64,000 nt of DNA, taken from Hoyosella sp. YIM 151337 (GTDB taxonomy: Bacteria; Actinomycetota; Actinomycetes; Mycobacteriales; Mycobacteriaceae). The translations under genes were made by a program, and so were the position numbers. The stretch lies in contig NZ_JAPEIQ010000006.1 of NCBI RefSeq assembly GCF_026041215.1, positions 1-64,000 of the forward strand. The letters run 5' to 3'. A model generated the notes under the pieces. The model saw only the letters and a program-made list of their open reading frames with translations, did not search any database and had not been told where the DNA came from. Positions 63,358-64,000 of this stretch are shown here, one piece after another; positions within the stretch are counted from its first letter, which is position 1, and every line of letters starts with the position of its first letter.

Positions 63358-64000
63358 TCATCTAGTTTTCTCGCCAGCCGCGCGACGGTACACGACGCGC
63401 CCGGGTGCCGCCGTGAGCGCGAACGCAACCGTGCTGAGCGCGATGACGAGTGTTCCCGCCCCGTACATGGCAGGGTCCAGCCCAATCCTGTCTTCGATGA
63501 GCAGCAGGTAGAACAGTGCTGCCACACCGACTGGCCCGAACCAGCCGAGGTAGATCGCGTCGCGAAACTTCAGGCGCAACTGCGGAGCTAGCGCGAGCAC
63601 CACAGGCAAGCGCCGCAGCAACAGCACGGCACACGCGAACACGATCCCTCCTGCCCCAAGTCGTGACCAGTCATCCCAGGGCAAGACCATTCCGAAGAGC
63701 ATGAACAGCGGCAGCACTGCGAATCGGTTGACCGCCTCATCGATGCGCACCTCGGATTCTCGTTCACGACCAGTCGTGGCCATATTGAATGCCAGTCCCC
63801 CGATGAATACCGCGAGCACGCCGTCCGCGTGAATCAGATCCGAGAGGCCGAGGATGCCGATGGCAAGCGCGACCGCGAAGAACAGCATCGGCCCGGTCTC
63901 GGTGGAGCCGTGTTTCTCCCCGATACGCAGTGCTTTGCCGCCGCACCACCCTGCTGACGCGCCGATGAGGAGTGCACCGGCCACCTGCCACAGCGATTCG
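63358..64000 (-). CDS. Cation/proton antiporter, partial
   Basis: At least 213 residues of a CPA1/NhaP-like transporter, cut by the window end. Five or six hydrophobic spans are visible, with the motifs LIHADGVLAVFIGGLAFN (acidic residue in a span), FGMVLPWDDW and FGPVGVAALFYLLL, which is the typical end of these antiporters. The N-terminus lies beyond 64000. The following GerW-type gene is upstream in the opposite reading sense of position but on the same strand further down. Confidence 0.85.
   Translation of the reverse strand, partial: ESLWQVAGALLIGASAGWCGGKALRIGEKHGSTETGPMLFFAVALAIGILGLSDLIHADGVLAVFIGGLAFNMATTGRERESEVRIDEAVNRFAVLPLFMLFGMVLPWDDWSRLGAGGIVFACAVLLLRRLPVVLALAPQLRLKFRDAIYLGWFGPVGVAALFYLLLIEDRIGLDPAMYGAGTLVIALSTVAFALTAAPGRVVYRRAAGEKTR

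Overview
The window is high-GC DNA from an actinobacterium, most likely of the mycolic-acid lineage (Mycobacteriales, for example Hoyosella or Rhodococcus relatives). Two blocks keep the gene order known from Mycobacterium tuberculosis: cbs - GDSL hydrolase - thiolase (2.2-6.1 kb, like Rv1077 to Rv1074c), and ppx - DUF501 - ftsB/divIC - eno - lytic transglycosylase - mazG - mfd - TetR (48.5-58.9 kb, like Rv1026 to Rv1019). No rRNA and no CRISPR array were seen. There are two tRNA genes, a UAA-anticodon tRNA at 48.4 kb and tRNA-Gln at 59.1 kb.

Layout. 0-0.65 kb: dead IS5-type transposase. 0.65-2 kb: metallo-beta-lactamase/rhodanese sulfur-handling protein behind a CsoR/CstR-like palindrome. 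2.2-7.8 kb: cbs, GDSL hydrolase, thiolase and an HtrA-type lipoprotein protease. 7.9-15.9 kb: a complete N-acetylglucosamine locus (nagB, nagA, ptsI, ptsH, IIC; divergent IIB and IIA; a GntR/DasR-like regulator with an aldo-keto reductase), with two DasR-type operators sharing an identical 14-bp core. 16-19.7 kb: BI-1 membrane protein, flavin reductase and hypothetical proteins. 19.8-26.2 kb: a metal/stress-flavoured locus with a BlaI-type repressor and M56 peptidase, an adenylate-cyclase/YHS fusion, a DUF305 lipoprotein, a small membrane protein, a copper-type P-ATPase and a decayed gene. It holds a shared BlaI-like operator and two DosR-like boxes. 26.3-30.6 kb: SRPBCC protein, permease relic, a DUF6745 cassette and a lipocalin-like protein.

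30.6-40.4 kb: a TetR gene divergent from a tightly coupled seven-gene catabolic operon: ring-cleavage-type VOC protein, FAH hydrolase, FAD hydroxylase, acyl-CoA ligase, acyltransferase, P450 and a ferredoxin-NADP reductase fusion. Two copies of one 18-bp operator lie between them. 40.4-45.7 kb: glycosyltransferase, a TetR with an apparent AUC start, then SDR, acyl-CoA dehydrogenase and kinase-like genes resembling 4-hydroxyacid catabolism modules. 45.7-48.3 kb: small membrane proteins, a P-loop kinase, an AhpD-like protein and a uvrA-like relic. 48.4-59 kb: the conserved housekeeping block. 59-64 kb: a tRNA-Gln with an integrase stump and HicB-like gene, a GT2 glycosyltransferase, a lipoprotein, a truncated hydrolase, a PAS-ANTAR regulator, a GerW-type gene broken by a 26-bp tandem duplication, and a cation/proton antiporter cut by the window edge.

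The most interesting signals are the BlaI/DosR-linked metal locus (two regulators inferred from repeated operators), the unusual coupled catabolic operon with its paired operators, and several recent-looking gene disruptions.
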